DNA of 64,000 bases from Notamacropus eugenii (GCF_028372415.1 NC_092878.1:139396804-139460803), one strand, 5' to 3'; counted from the stretch's first letter, positions 36,835-48,507 are shown. Notes: generated by a model not told the origin, from the letters alone. A program made the numbers and translations.

Positions 36835-37350
36835 TGAAGAAGGTGAGATTTAACAGGAAGAAATGTAAACTGTTATGGTAGAATAAGAAATCTACATAAG
36901 TACAAGCCAAAAAAGAACATTAGTTTACATGAAAATAACATGATTGAGCTATTTACAAGTTCAATATTAGTCAGTAGTGTGATTTAGATACTAAAAAAGT
37001 TAATGTAATTTGGGGCTACATTAAAAGATGTAGACAATAATGTCCAAATCAAGGGAGGTTGTAATGTACTTTGCATTCAAAGACCATATTTTAAATATCA
37101 TATTCAGTTCAAAGTAGAGAATAAACAAAACGGAGCACGTCAAGAAGAGGACTCTGTGGATGATGGAGAGGTCTACATCATAAAAAGAATATTTAGAGGA
37201 ATTGAAGATGCTTAGACTAGAGAAGATGTCAGGATAACCTGAGACAGCTGCCATATGGAAGACTAAGTAGAAATTGAAGAAGTAGATTTTGTTCAGTTTG
37301 AAGAATAACTTCCTAAAAAGTAACATCATCCACAAAGTGAACTGGTTTTC
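36835..37350 (+). mobile_element. CR1/L3-type LINE 3' region
   Basis: Ordered words of the CR1/L3 3' end: 'atgtccaaatcaagggagg', 'ttcagttcaaagtagagaataaac', 'gaggaattgaagatgcttagactagagaagatgtc', 'gacagctgccatatggaagac' and 'ttttgttcagtttgaa'. Degraded. Confidence 0.5.
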
Positions 37351-37964
37351 TTCAAAAGTAGTGAACCTCCTATGTGATTCCTGGATATATTAAATCACAG
37401 GTTTATGACAATTGGTTTGGGATGCTGTCCGTAGGACTCCTGTCTTGGGTAGGAGGATGGATTTGGAGACCTAAACTGTGTGGCCCTGAGAGAAAAAAAG
37501 ACTCTAAAATTATATAATTCTTTGATCCTTTTGGCATGCTGTACTTAAGCAGAAGGAGGAAATAAGTGTACAGTTGTACCTTCCACATCATGGGTTTTAG
37601 GGATGTGCTGCCCCTGGGATCTGGGAAATCCATGCCAATATTTTGGACCTTCCCTTTGTACCAGAGAAGAAGTCTGATTTTTTTCTTTTATGTCATGTTT
37701 ATAGTATTTTATTGTAAAATTTGCTTATATAATGATATTAATAGAAAATATATTGATATTATATAATATAACACATATATTTTGTGCATTTCTAAGTTTC
37801 TAAACTTTTTTGTGTTGTCTGCTGGCCTTCACATGTCATCTGTGGCTTCTGAAAAACTCCCTCAAAATTCTATTTAATTTTTTATGCCAGCCTACAAATA
37901 TATTGAAACCATGACGGAGAAAGTTGTTATGTGGAAGGGGTAACTGTATATTCAGTTAAAATGT
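37350..37964. other. Intronic sequence, nothing recognised
   Basis: 37740-37790 is TA-rich. No family recognised. Confidence 0.4.
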
Positions 37965-37975
37965 ATAAGCTATTA
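37965..37975 (+). repeat. Target-site duplication, left copy (RTE)
   Basis: ATAAGCTATTA; matches ATAAGTTATTA at 39034-39044 with one difference. Confidence 0.7.
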
Positions 37976-38772
37976 TCCTGTTCCAGTGTCTCTCATGTCA
38001 CAAATCAATTCAAAAATTCTTGAGAGAGACATTGAGAGTATTCTTCTATCACTTCTTCTGACCACCATGTGATCCGCTGCCCTGTATGAGTTCTCCATAA
38101 AGCAGTCTTTTGGGAAAGTGTACATTTTGCAATTGAACAACATGGCCAGCCCATCAGGGTTCTGATATCTGAAGCATAGTTTGATTACTTGGCAGTTTAG
38201 TTCAAGTTAAGACTTCAGTGTCTGGTACCTTATCCAGCAAGGTGATCTTCAGAATCTTCCTAAGACAATTGGAAAGGAAATGATTCAGTTCTCTGGCATG
38301 GTGCTAGTAGAGTTTCACAGGCATACAATAATGAGGTCAGCACAACAGTTCTGTAGACCTTCAGTTTGGTAGACAGTATAATACCTCTTATCTCCCATAC
38401 TTTCCTTTGGAGTCTCCCAGACACTGAACTAACTCTGGCAATGTGTGTGTCAACCTCATTATCGATGTGTACATCCCTAGAAAGTGCACTACCAAGGTAA
38501 GTGAACTTATCCACAGAATTCAAAATTTCTCCATTTGCTGTAACCGATGGTGTGATGGTAGCTGATGGAGCACCTGTTTTCTTGGTGTTAATTGTTAGAC
38601 CACAATTACCACAAGCTGCAGAGAATCATTCCATATTTTGTTGCATCTCAGTTTTCAGAGGCTGCATTGAGTGTACAATCATCTGCAAACAGAAAATCAT
38701 TTACCGACACTCCCTCCACTTTGGTCTTGGCTTGTAGCCTTTTCAAACTGGAGAATTTGCCATCAGTGCACT
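37976..38772 (-). mobile_element. RTE (Bov-B-like) LINE, inverted 5' segment with RT C-terminal region
   Basis: On the minus strand the frame reads NSVDKFTYLGSALSRD, HIDNEVDTHIARVSSVSGRL, RGIILSTKLKVYRTVVLTSL and LYACET. This is the hallmark segment after the catalytic core of RTE/Bov-B reverse transcriptase. Further on (38250-37980) a frame reads WAGHVV and PKRLLYGELIQG with stops, the region before the element's 3' end. Broken by frameshifts and not functional. Confidence 0.8.
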
Positions 38773-39033
38773 CAGCATGGTAAGTCCACATCAGAGAAGA
38801 TGTTGTGCTCTATGAGCAAAGCAAAATTGAAACAGTTCAGAGGATATGTAGAACACGCAAATTTAAAGTACCCAACCAAAGCGTTCAAATGGCATAGTTG
38901 TGCCCACTCTGTGGTGCAGTATTCCGAGCTCATATTCATCTGATCAGCCCCAGTCAGTGGCACACTGAAACTGGTCTTTATCATAGTGATGTCATTTTGG
39001 TCCTCTTCGAGAAGGAGAGACAATAACCATCCA
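38773..39033 (+). mobile_element. RTE LINE, 3' terminal segment in forward orientation
   Basis: Resumes the element almost exactly where the inverted segment stopped ('agcatggtaagtccacatcagagaag', corresponding to the AW-R-TIREGA region). It continues to a finger-like frame CPLCGAVFRAHIHLIS and the RTE 3' end ('gtgatgtcattttggtcctc', 'gacaataacc'). Confidence 0.75.
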
Positions 39034-39044
39034 ATAAGTTATTA
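39034..39044 (+). repeat. Target-site duplication, right copy (RTE)
   Basis: ATAAGTTATTA, one mismatch to 37965-37975. Confidence 0.7.
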
Positions 39045-39049
39045 AGAGA

Positions 39050-39400
39050 AGCAGCCTGGTTTAATGTATAGAAAAGTAGCTTTGGAGCCAAGAAGAAGTT
39101 TGGTTTTCATCTCTGACCCATACTAATTGTGTTACCCAGGCCAAGTCATTTAATGTCTTAGTATTCTAGACAGCTCTTTAAGTCTATTGGTAACAATAAT
39201 AATAGTGAGCATTCATATAGCATTTTAAGGTTTGGGAAGCACTATACAAATATTATTTTATTTTAACCTTATAACAATACTGGGAGGCAGGTGCTATTCG
39301 GAACACAGGTAGACAGAGGCAAAGTGACTTGTCTGGGGCTACCTAGCTAAAGTATATCTAAGCCCCAATATGAATTGAGGTCTTTGTAATGCCAATGATT
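39050..39400. mobile_element. MIR-like SINE (+) followed by MIR-type SINE (-)
   Basis: 39050-39180 plus ('agcctggtttaatgtatagaaaag', 'gtgttacccaggccaagtc'). 39190-39400 minus ('gcattttaaggtttgggaagcac', 'gcaaagtgacttgtctggggc'). Confidence 0.65.
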
Positions 39401-39479
39401 ACTGGTTAGAGAGAAAGCATGAAGGTCCATTGGTAAAGGGGATTCCTCATCTGGGACTTTCCTATAGTGAGGCAGTTTA

Positions 39480-39770
39480 ATAAACATTAAATAAATGTCC
39501 ATCACCTGCCAGGCACTAGGCTAAGTGATAGGGATACAAAGAAAGGCAAAAAAAAGAGTCTGCTTTCAATAGCTTACATTGTAATAGAAGAGACAATATC
39601 CAAACAATTATGTACAAACAAGATATATGCAGGATAAACTGGAGATAATCAACAGAAGGAAGGTACTAACATTAATGGGAATCAAATGATGCTTCTTATA
39701 GAAGGTGGGATATTAGTTGGGAATTGAAAGAAGTCAGGAAAGTCAAGAGGCAGAGGCAGGTCCAGTCTCT
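39480..39770 (-). mobile_element. L2 3' end, antisense
   Basis: 'catcacctgccaggcactaggctaagtgatagggatacaaagaaaggc' and 'gtacaaacaagatatatgcaggataaactgg', the best-preserved L2 3' end in the window. Confidence 0.75.
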
Positions 39771-40393
39771 GTCTTAGTTTAATATGAAACAAATGACAAA
39801 TCAGTAAACTCATCTTTCTTCCTTCCCATAAGCTTGGAAACTTAGAAAGAAATGCAACAAGAAATCCAAGAAAGCTTCATGGCTTTCTTTCTCGGTTTCA
39901 AGTTAATAAATGAAGTATGAAAAGATGAGAGCAGTTTCTATGAGAGACTAGTCAGTCATGAAGACTAAACTCCAAAACTCAACCAAGAACCATTGGGTTA
40001 TCATACAAAATCCTTCTACAGTAAACATACTGTTGGCTGACAGGGTTGGAGAATAGATAATTCTAGTTAACCAAATATTCTCATTCACAGTTGCCATATA
40101 CATCAAATAATTATCAATTAGCTGAAAAAATATACATTAAACAGTAAAGATTAATTTTTATAATGTTTTTTTTTTTCAAAAAATGGTTAGAAAGGTTGAA
40201 ATTTGGCTCTATTCAAGGTTACATTTCAGTGAACAGCATCTATCTTTGTGCTGTACATAGTGACAAAGGAGTAAAGCTATGCTGACACCAGCACTGGGAG
40301 AACCAATTGGCAAATTTTCAGTGTATTTATGCCTGAGAAAACATCAAATGCTACAAATTACCCCTTTATATGTTGTTTTTTGATTGCCTAAAT
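39770..40393. other. Intronic sequence, nothing recognised
   Basis: T-run at 40166-40176; no family recognised. Confidence 0.4.
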
Positions 40394-40602
40394 CAGAGAT
40401 GTCAAACTCAAATAGAAACAGATCCCTATGGGTCTGTATATTGACTTAGAAAACCACAAATTAACTATATCTATGTCATATTGTATCCTTATTTAGTTTG
40501 TTAAATATTTCCCAATTAGATTTTAATCCTTTATCAGTAACACTCAGGAGTTTTACTGGTCACATGCTGCCCCTCACTACTCTTAGGAGTTTAATACCTC
40601 TG
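40394..40602. mobile_element. hAT-type MITE
   Basis: Inverted ends CAGAGATGTCAAACTCA (left) and AGGAGTTTAATACCTCTG (right). Internal words 'attgacttagaaaaccacaaatta' and 'atatttcccaattagattttaatc' match a marsupial hAT-derived family I recognise. The right flank ATCTAGAA resembles the NTCTAGAN preference of hAT elements. Confidence 0.7.
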
Positions 40603-40950
40603 ATCTAGAAACTGATAGAGAAAATGTTGGCAGTGCAAATTAAACTTAATAGTGTGTCAGGTGCACAATTTTCCCCAAGAGAGCTCTTCTTGAACATTTA
40701 CCAGGACACCTCTGAGAAGGTACCACCTTCACACCAGCAGGCAAAATCTGGATAACATTTTGATATATGCATACCCTAAAATGCCCCTTAATATTAACTT
40801 GATCATTTTGCATAAATATACAAATTTCCAGTTAACTCCAACTGCAACAATATTAGACTATAACTATATCTTATCATACATACACATATTCATTGATTTT
40901 ATACAAAGTTTTATGTTTTACAAAGCAGTTAAACGAGCATGATTTCCCTT
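40603..40950. other. Intronic sequence, nothing recognised
   Basis: No family recognised. Confidence 0.4.
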
Positions 40951-40954
40951 GGGT

Positions 40955-41530
40955 CTCACACTAACCATGCCAGATAGATAGTGAAGCTACTATTATCTCC
41001 ATTTTACTGATGACAAAACTGAGACAGAGAGAGTTTTCCTAGTTTTCTCAAGGTCATGTAGCTAGTATTTGGCAGGGATAAGTCTGCTGACTACAAATCC
41101 ATGTTGTTTCCATTAAGTCGCGCTTGTCTGGTGTTAACCAGTTTATGCTACAGTTATCTTTTTTCTGCTACAAGATAATGGAATGAGATTGGAAATGAAA
41201 GAAGAAAAAAACCAAAGAGGCTGATTTTTACCTAACATTTTTACCTAACAAATAAAAACAAAATCCAGTTCTACTAAACCAGCAGTAATGTGCATCTGTA
41301 ACTGCCTCTTCCTTCATCATCAAAAGAAGAATGTGAGATTTGAGGATCACAGATTAGACCTGGAAGGAAACTTACAGGCTATTTAGTTCAACTCTGACGT
41401 CAAAGCAGAGACCTAGAGAGATTACAATACTTGCCCAAAGTTATGCATATGTTAAATGACAAAGTCAGGCTTCAAAGCAAGACCTTGGGACTCCAAATCT
41501 ATAATCTTTTTCACTTTATCACCCTGCCTC
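40955..41530 (-). mobile_element. Two MIR-type SINE copies, antisense
   Basis: 40960-41110 ('tattatctccattttactgatgacaaaactgag', 'caaggtcatgtagctagtatttggcagg') and 41335-41530 ('gatcacagattagacctggaagg', 'aatacttgcccaaagttatgc'). Confidence 0.6.
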
Positions 41531-41959
41531 ACCTCCTACCCCAGTTCTTAGATGAGAACCTATTTCAGGACATCATTTCAAGAATCTAGATTTGAAGCCA
41601 TGTTCTAGATCTGAAAGCCTATGGGAGCCCCCAGTGGGAGCCCCCACACCCTTAAGGGCAGAAGACAGAGTGGGATGGGAGTGTGACAGACAAAGCCTTG
41701 GTCCCTGACCCTTCAACCAAACAAACTCTTAATGATTAAAACCTAACTGTGAAGAGATATCAACCTCTGTTTATTTGTTTTTTTTTTTTTATTAGAACTG
41801 TGGTAGGGAAGTATGATATGGAACATCAACAACATGAGGACCTACAATTTCAGTGTGAATCTGAGATATACATGGCATCACATTTTAGAGCTGGAATAGG
41901 TCTTAGTGATGCCATGTCCCTTTCCTATTTGTACCCCTGCTGCTTAGCTTGTCATATTT
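41531..41959. other. Intronic sequence, nothing recognised
   Basis: T-run at 41780-41791. 'agtgggagcccc' is duplicated at about 41622-41645. Confidence 0.4.
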
Positions 41960-42215
41960 GTGTTGCTACTGTTCAGTTTCAGTTGTGTCCAACTCTTCAT
42001 CAGACACATTGGGATTTCTTGGCACAGATACTGGAGCGGTTTGACATTTCCTTCTGCACCTTATTTTACTGATGAGGAAACTAAGGCCAGCGGGGTTAAA
42101 TGATTTGCCCATAGTCACACAGGTAGTAAGTATATAAGACCAGACTTGAACTCATGAAGATAAGTTCTCCTGACTCTAGGTTCAGAACTCTATCAACTTC
42201 ACCATATAGTTTTCC
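41960..42215 (-). mobile_element. Marsupial tRNA-derived SINE, full length
   Basis: Antisense: tail 'tgttgctactgttcagtttcag', 'tgggatttcttggcacagatactggagcgg', 'gatgaggaaactaaggcc', 'gatttgcccatagtcacacagg', then the head to 'caacttcaccatatag'. Confidence 0.8.
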
Positions 42216-42258
42216 CATTTGTCACATAGGAAGCACTTAAAATACTTTTAAAAAATAT

Positions 42259-42374
42259 TCCTTCCTTCCTTCCTTTCTTCCTTCCTTCCTTCCTTCCTTC
42301 CTTCCTTCCTTCCTTCCTTCCTTCCTTCCTTCCTTCCTTCCTTCCTTCCTTCGTTTCTTCCTTCCTTCCTTCGT
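42259..42374 (+). repeat. (CTTC)n microsatellite
   Basis: Long tetranucleotide CTTC/TTCC tract with a few single-base changes. Confidence 0.95.
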
Positions 42375-42474
42375 CTAGTGGTCAGGAAACAGAATCCCAG
42401 AAAGGCTGAGAAGTGTTCAAATTTAGAAAGCTCATTACTGGTAAAACTCGCGTTGGGCCTTGGGTATCTTACGT

Positions 42475-42700
42475 CTTAATATGGTATTATTTTCATTACC
42501 TTATATACATAAAAAGTTAGACAATAATACAAAAAAGCTTATGTGCTATTATATTTTAAAGTCCTTGAAGCAAGTAACATCTTTCATCTCAGAATATTTG
42601 GCACTTATCATAGAGACAGATAGTGCCATCAGGAGTTCAAAAAAAGGAGACATCTCTGGCCTAATATGGAAGAATTCAGGAAGGAGGCAAAGTTAAAGGA
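42475..42700 (-). mobile_element. L2 3' fragment, antisense (inverted partner of 44155-44370)
   Basis: 'gtccttgaagcaagtaacatctttcatct' and 'gagttcaaaaaaaggagacatctctgg' match the reverse complement of 44170-44320 at roughly 75% by eye. Confidence 0.6.
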
Positions 42701-42939
42701 AATAAAATCTAGCTGTCTGGTATGTAACTTCTCCTTACCTGCCAGATTTCCTGGTAACATGATAATAGTGTTACATTCTGCATGTTGAGTTAAAACAATC
42801 ACTTCATTTTCAACTCATTCTACTCAATTCCATCTCCCTGCTAGTTGTTTTGCCCACCTAAGGATGAAACTACTCTAATGCTTATTTACTGATGGATGAG
42901 TCCTTAGTTCAGATCACCTTATCTTGAAATGTCCCAGTC

Positions 42940-43150
42940 ACACTGCTCACTTCACTTTTAGCCTATTCTTTGTCTGTTCTTCCTCTCTATCAGCCGCCTT
43001 GCTCATCTGGGCAACTTTCTTCCCTTCATCCCTTCTGCTTAAAGGGTTCTTTTAGTTTTTTCCTTGAGGAGGGGAACCATCTTGTTTTTGCATCCTCAGC
43101 TTTAGCAGAGTCTGGTAAATAGAAAATGCTCAAGAAATGTTCTATTCATC
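42940..43150 (+). mobile_element. L2 3' end
   Basis: 'ttttccttgaggaggggaaccatcttgtttttgcatcctcagc', 'ggtaaatagaaaatgctcaagaaatg'. Confidence 0.6.
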
Positions 43151-43159
43151 AATTATTTG

Positions 43160-44130
43160 ACTCAAAGTATCATTCCCTGTTACTTCCTTAGGATGCCTTA
43201 TGATAGTGGTAAATCTAATTAAAACTAAAAACTATTTCTTTACTTTGAGATTTGGGAAAAAATAAAGCTTTTCCTTCCAAATTGCTTGTTTCTATATGAA
43301 GAAAGGGAAAAAAAATATAGCTCAGGTAGTCTCTCAAAAATACAAATATATATACATACATATATACATACACAAACATATGTGTGTTTATATATGTATA
43401 TGTCTATATGTGTGTATATTATAGATATGCTATATATACACACATATACATACATTCTAAATATACTTACAAAGAGGCAAGTGAAATGAGTCCTAGAAGG
43501 AATTTGCCCTTGGGAATGGACATTCTGGTCCCAGTCTGCTTTCAACTTTTGTGACCTTAGCTAATTTAGCTTTCCATCTCCATTTCCTTAACTATATTAA
43601 GAAATAAGAGGAGGTAGGAATGGTATGACTATGGAAGAGTTTCCCATAAATAATAACTGTTAATTATGATATATAGTTTTGTGTATGCATTTATCGTCCA
43701 GGATGATTCCACTGATGTTAGCCCCATGTTTATTTGATTAGTTTAACCAATGAAGATGCAAAATAATATTTTCTTGGAACGTTCAAAAGTTCAGATTAAC
43801 CATACTCACCAAAAAGTGACCACTTTTTTTTTTTTTCCCATTGAGGTCACTTCAAAATACATTTGATTCTATTTGGTTTTATAATTAGCTTCCACTAGCA
43901 ACTTTATAACTAACTGGCTTATTATGGAGAAGAAAAAGGTAGACATGATATTAAAATTAGCAACACGTATTCAAATGGCAATAAAAAGGCCCAAATGTGA
44001 TATTTATAAATGCAAAGTCTATTAGAACTAAATCTCATTCTTATTAACTGGTAATAAAATAATATCTTAGAAAAGTTTTTGAAAAAGTTCAGTATATGCG
44101 TATGTACGTGTGTGTGTGTTCATTTCCCTT
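43160..44130. other. Intronic sequence with TACA/TATA tract
   Basis: 43345-43455 is a TA/CA/TG low-complexity tract; T-run 43825-43837; nothing else recognised. Confidence 0.45.
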
Positions 44131-44134
44131 CTAA

Positions 44135-44369
44135 TACCCTCCATAAATTCTACCTTTCCTTCTTAATTCAGCTCTAAGACTACCTCTTCCATGAAGCCTT
44201 GCACATGCCAGTCCAGAAATCTCTCCCTTTTCTGAACTCTTGATAGTGTTATCTCTACCATATGTGACAGGTATTCAGGGATGAAAGATGTTACTTGCTT
44301 CAAGGACCTTATAATATACTGGCACAGAAACTTTTTTTGTGTTGTTATCCAACTATTTTTATGCAATTT

Positions 44370-44370
<1 letters not shown>
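44135..44370 (+). mobile_element. L2 3' fragment
   Basis: 'cagctctaagactacctcttccatgaagccttgcac', 'tctctcccttttctgaactc', 'gtgttatctctaccatatgtgac': L2 order on the plus strand. Confidence 0.65.

Positions 44371-44436
<66 letters not shown>
44369..44436 (+). repeat. Compound (TG)n(AG)n microsatellite
   Basis: About 12 TG units running directly into about 22 AG units. Confidence 0.95.
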
Positions 44437-44439
<3 letters not shown>

Positions 44440-44449
44440 CACAGTGATT

Positions 44450-45068
44450 ACAATCAAGATGTAGTAAAACCTTACTAATACGAAAGAACTGGGGGAAAGA
44501 CATCTGAATTATTGAAAAGTCAAAAATCAGAAGATACGTTCAAAACCAAATGCAGCACATGAATTTCTAGTATTTCTGAGTAGGTAGTCTACATAATGAC
44601 TAGATAAGACTCATCCGTAATCATCAACTTTCAAGGATGTGAACAAATGTGCTTAGGATCTTATAACAGTTTGTTCCCAAGTATGCTAAACTTTTATCTC
44701 AGTCATCTAATTTACAGGATTAATTTAATTAAAAAATATCATTTCTTCTTAGACAGTACAAAGAATAGACATTGAATTATTACAAATTTGAATTAGTTTG
44801 CCAATGAATGACTTTTTTTAACTCTAAAGTTCATAGGACATATACAAGCAGTTTTGATTTTATACACACACACACACAAACAAGTATTCCAATCAATCTC
44901 CTCTCACCTACTAAAATATGTAGCATTATATTCTAAATCATGTGATATATTCTATTGTCTGTCATATTTTTAAAATAGCCACAATATAACTGGCTTAGCT
45001 ACAAAATTCACAACACCTTACGTTTGCGTAAATGTTGCCTTATAATTGTTTCCTGACCAATTAATTTA
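44450..45068. other. Intronic sequence, nothing recognised
   Basis: AT-rich; short (CA)n at 44862-44878. Confidence 0.4.
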
Positions 45069-45070
45069 TA

Positions 45071-45155
45071 CTGGGTGCCCCAAAAGTCTTAGTGCAGTAG
45101 AAAGCCTAGCTTTAAAACTGAACTTCAAATTGCACTAAGATTGTTGGGACATGGT
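45071..45155. mobile_element. Mariner-type MITE
   Basis: CTGGGTGCCCCAAAAGTCTTAGTGCAGTA at the left and TTGCACTAAGATTGTTGGGACATGG at the right are inverted partners, flanked by TA at 45069-45070 and 45156-45157. Same family as 17820-17891. Confidence 0.75.
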
Positions 45156-45159
45156 TACT

Positions 45160-48100
45160 GTGTATCTTTTCTCTGCAATTTTTATATATCACATGGGAAA
45201 GAATGTATGTTTTGTTGTTCTGTATGCCCTAGTCAAGGTTGATGCTTACACAATATTTTAAAGGACTCCCCAAAACCCTGTTAAATAAACTATTTTCTTC
45301 ATCAGCCTGTTGAAATACCAGAAACTGCCACCATTATTAGAATTACTCCTTTGGATCAAAGCATTGTCTCCAGAAGGTCCCTGTTAAAATGCACATATGA
45401 CACCTGGGAAGAACAAAGCATCAACACCTATTAGCACCAATTAGATTATTTAATTAGCTAGCTGTCATCTGGCAGAACTCAGGGTCCTGAGGTCATGTTA
45501 CATAGGCCAAGGTTTTAATTAGTAAAAGATAGTCAAGAAAGAATTAGGAGTTAGGCCGGGCACTATGGGGGTACCACTTTCGTGGGCTGTGGGCAACCAC
45601 AGGAGTTTGGTGACTCCTCCCTTGCTCTGACTTCCTTTACAATTTTACCTCTCCTTTCCCATTAAGTCTAGTAATGTGTTTCACCTAATAAATTCATAAC
45701 AAGAAAAATCCAAACTATATTTCTAAGCTCCAAAATTCAAATGTAATAGGTATCTATATATCAAGATTTCCTCTCTCAAAGTATCAGGGGATATAATGTA
45801 CAAAAAAATTTATATCAAAAAAGATCAAAATTAAGTACCATAATGTTTTCACTTCCATTTGTGTCATCTTACTTATATGTGTTAAAGAGTTGTTTAGTTC
45901 TCCACTGCCCTCATCATCCCCATTCACCTATAAAGCTTAGAACGAAAATCAATTCTCTGGACCCACAATAACCCATGCAACACACCTCAAAGAAAGAAAA
46001 CACTGCATTGTGAATTGTTAACCTGCCTTTCCGGAGGGAGGTTATCTTATTATTGCAAGCAGCAATATCATCTCATTACTGCAAACAAAATCGTAATTAA
46101 GACCTCTTATGGTTCTGACTAATACATTAAAAATGTAAAGCCAGTTTAAGGAAAATAAAACAAAATAGGTAGATATGCCCTAGGTTTGACAAGACACCCA
46201 TATGTTTATCTCCCAGATAATTACTGAAATACTGCTAAATAATGACTAAAATATTTCTTTGAAGAGGAGGGATATTTAACCTACAATATCATCATTATGA
46301 AAAACAACTCATCTTAATCATCTGTCAACTGAGAGGCTTATAGAGTTGCATGGGTATAGTGAAAAGGTAAGACTTAAATGTGGACAAACTGGCAGCTTTG
46401 GCATTGAACCTTCATTTTCGAGACTCTGGAGTTAGTTCTCTCAGTCTCTCTGTCTCTGTCTCTGTCTCTGTCCCTGTCTCTCTCTCTCCCTCCCTCTCCC
46501 TCTAGTTAGTTAAACATATATAATAAATCTTTCAATTCCTTATAAAATGATTGATAATCATGGTGTGATGAATGAACACATCTAAGACTACCAAAGAAAA
46601 ATTTTAACCATACCCTACAGTAAACCCAAAGTCTGATGAACATTCAATGTATTCTCACAAATATAACACCTTCTCTGGAATTTTTTTTCATTAAGTATAT
46701 GGCTTTGTCCTAGAAGAAATAATGTCTCATAAAAATTTGATGACCTTTGTACATATTTAACCAAAAGTGAAATATGATGTTTAGAGAAATATTAAAAATC
46801 ATCCATGAATTGGGCTAAGCAATTTTTAAAAAATCTAAATACTTGCAATTATTTTTAAGTCAAGTGCAGCTTGTCTTCAGGAGTATACCTACCAAAAAGT
46901 ATAACTATGATAAACTACAGTAACTATAGTATCTTTTTGCAGTGGTTTAAAAAAAGTCCAGATAAATCAGATACAAAATCAGGTCTCCTAATATAGGCAC
47001 ATATGGTTTTTAAGCTATATATAAACATAAAAACAAAATTTTTAGAACTAGGGATGGAGATATGCATTTGAAACCAAAAAAAAAAAAAAAGATACCTATG
47101 CTACAGGACAAGATAACTTATTCATCAAGGAATGACTGAGATATCACATCCTAGGACAAACATAAGCAATAATTACTAGCACATATAAGTAAAATCAAAA
47201 TTTTTTTATGTTATAAAGTTTAAAAAAGCATACATTAAAAGGCATATATTGAATATGGCAATTTGTATGAAAACAAAAAGTATAGTTTATAGATGAAGGT
47301 CTAGAATTATTATTTTTCAAAAGATGGAGTCATAAATAGTATAGTGACACTAATTTTGACTTTGAAAGATGTTTAACCACATATAACAAAATAGAAGGAA
47401 ACTCAAACTTTATATACTAGAAAGTTCTTATTTAATCTCTGATACTCTTGCTAAAGAATAGTTTTTTTTAAAATCCCATATGTCACCATGATACAACAAA
47501 TAACATATTACATATAGCTAACTGATATAATATACCTGTATTATACAACATATAGCTGCCTTTAAAATTCTTCTTTACTCGTGATTCCATAAGAGCCAAA
47601 GTCTGCAGAGAGAACATGTAACTGTCCTATCTATATTCATATTATAAGTTACTTGAAGACTTTTGTTGTACTTTAATAGCTCTATGAATACTGGGCTTAT
47701 GCAGAAATGGTGCATACAAACATCCACAGAAATTCCAATAAAACTATTTGTTTAAAGGAAAGACATAATATTTTTTTAAGCATAAATGGATCATTTTGGA
47801 AATGGTGAGGGCAAAACTAGCTTGAAAATTTCCATCTTCTTGTATGCACAGTCTTTTCTTTTTTCCTTCTGGGTAAACTTCACTTTCAAACAGACTCCCA
47901 AATCATCAATCAAAAGAAATGATTATGGGATACATGACTTTATTGCAGGACTCCCTATCTGGCACCCAGTATGTACTGGATATTCTTTCCACTTAAAATG
48001 AAAACAAAAATTAAACCAAACCAAACCCCAACCACTGAAGTTGAGAGGATGGCAAATTCTAGAGTGTTTCAGAGGCCGATTTTCGCAGTACTCCCAGGCC

Positions 48101-48370
48101 CATGAAGGCTAGATTCTGATTCTCTGCAGGCAGGGTGATGGGGAAGGGGGGCGGGGTTGTCACTCTCTTCGAATGAATTTGCCGAATGCTTTATCCTTCC
48201 AAGGATTCCCAGGACGGTTTCTTCCTCCTCTACTCGCTTTCCTCACGTCCCCACCCCCATACCCACAGTGGGCAAGAAGAGGACTTTGGATTCCCCCAGT
48301 GAGAAAGCGGGCTTCGAATTGTCATTGCCTCTCCTTCCTTCCCCCTTGTACCCTAGCAGCAAACCAAGAG
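45160..48370. other. Intronic sequence leading to the CpG island
   Basis: No repeat family recognised over about 3 kb, unusual for this window. (CTCTGT)n/(CCCTCT)n tract at 46437-46503 and an A-run at 47075-47089. 45305-45560 is rich in homeodomain-type TAATT cores (see findings). The 48000-48370 part is already GC-richer. Confidence 0.5.
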
Positions 48371-48375
48371 CAATA

Positions 48376-48376
<1 letters not shown>

Positions 48377-48414
<38 letters not shown>

Positions 48415-48415
48415 C

Positions 48416-48507
<92 letters not shown>
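48377..48507 (+). repeat. Compound (TG)n(AG)n microsatellite in intron 1
   Basis: (TG)n 48377-48436 with two CG changes, running into pure (AG)n 48437-48507. In PPP3CA sense this reads (CT)n(CA)n. Confidence 0.97.

Noticed and set aside
38260..38523. A host gene encoding an RT-like domain on the minus strand
   Set aside because: It is a frameshifted RTE LINE remnant inside a flanked insertion.
42259..42374. CRISPR-like or satellite array
   Set aside because: Simple tetranucleotide microsatellite; no spacer-repeat structure anywhere in this eukaryotic window.
45545..45645. A third 7SL-like start ('ggccgggcactatggggg')
   Set aside because: Only the first dozen bases resemble 7SL; the following sequence does not continue into SRP RNA.
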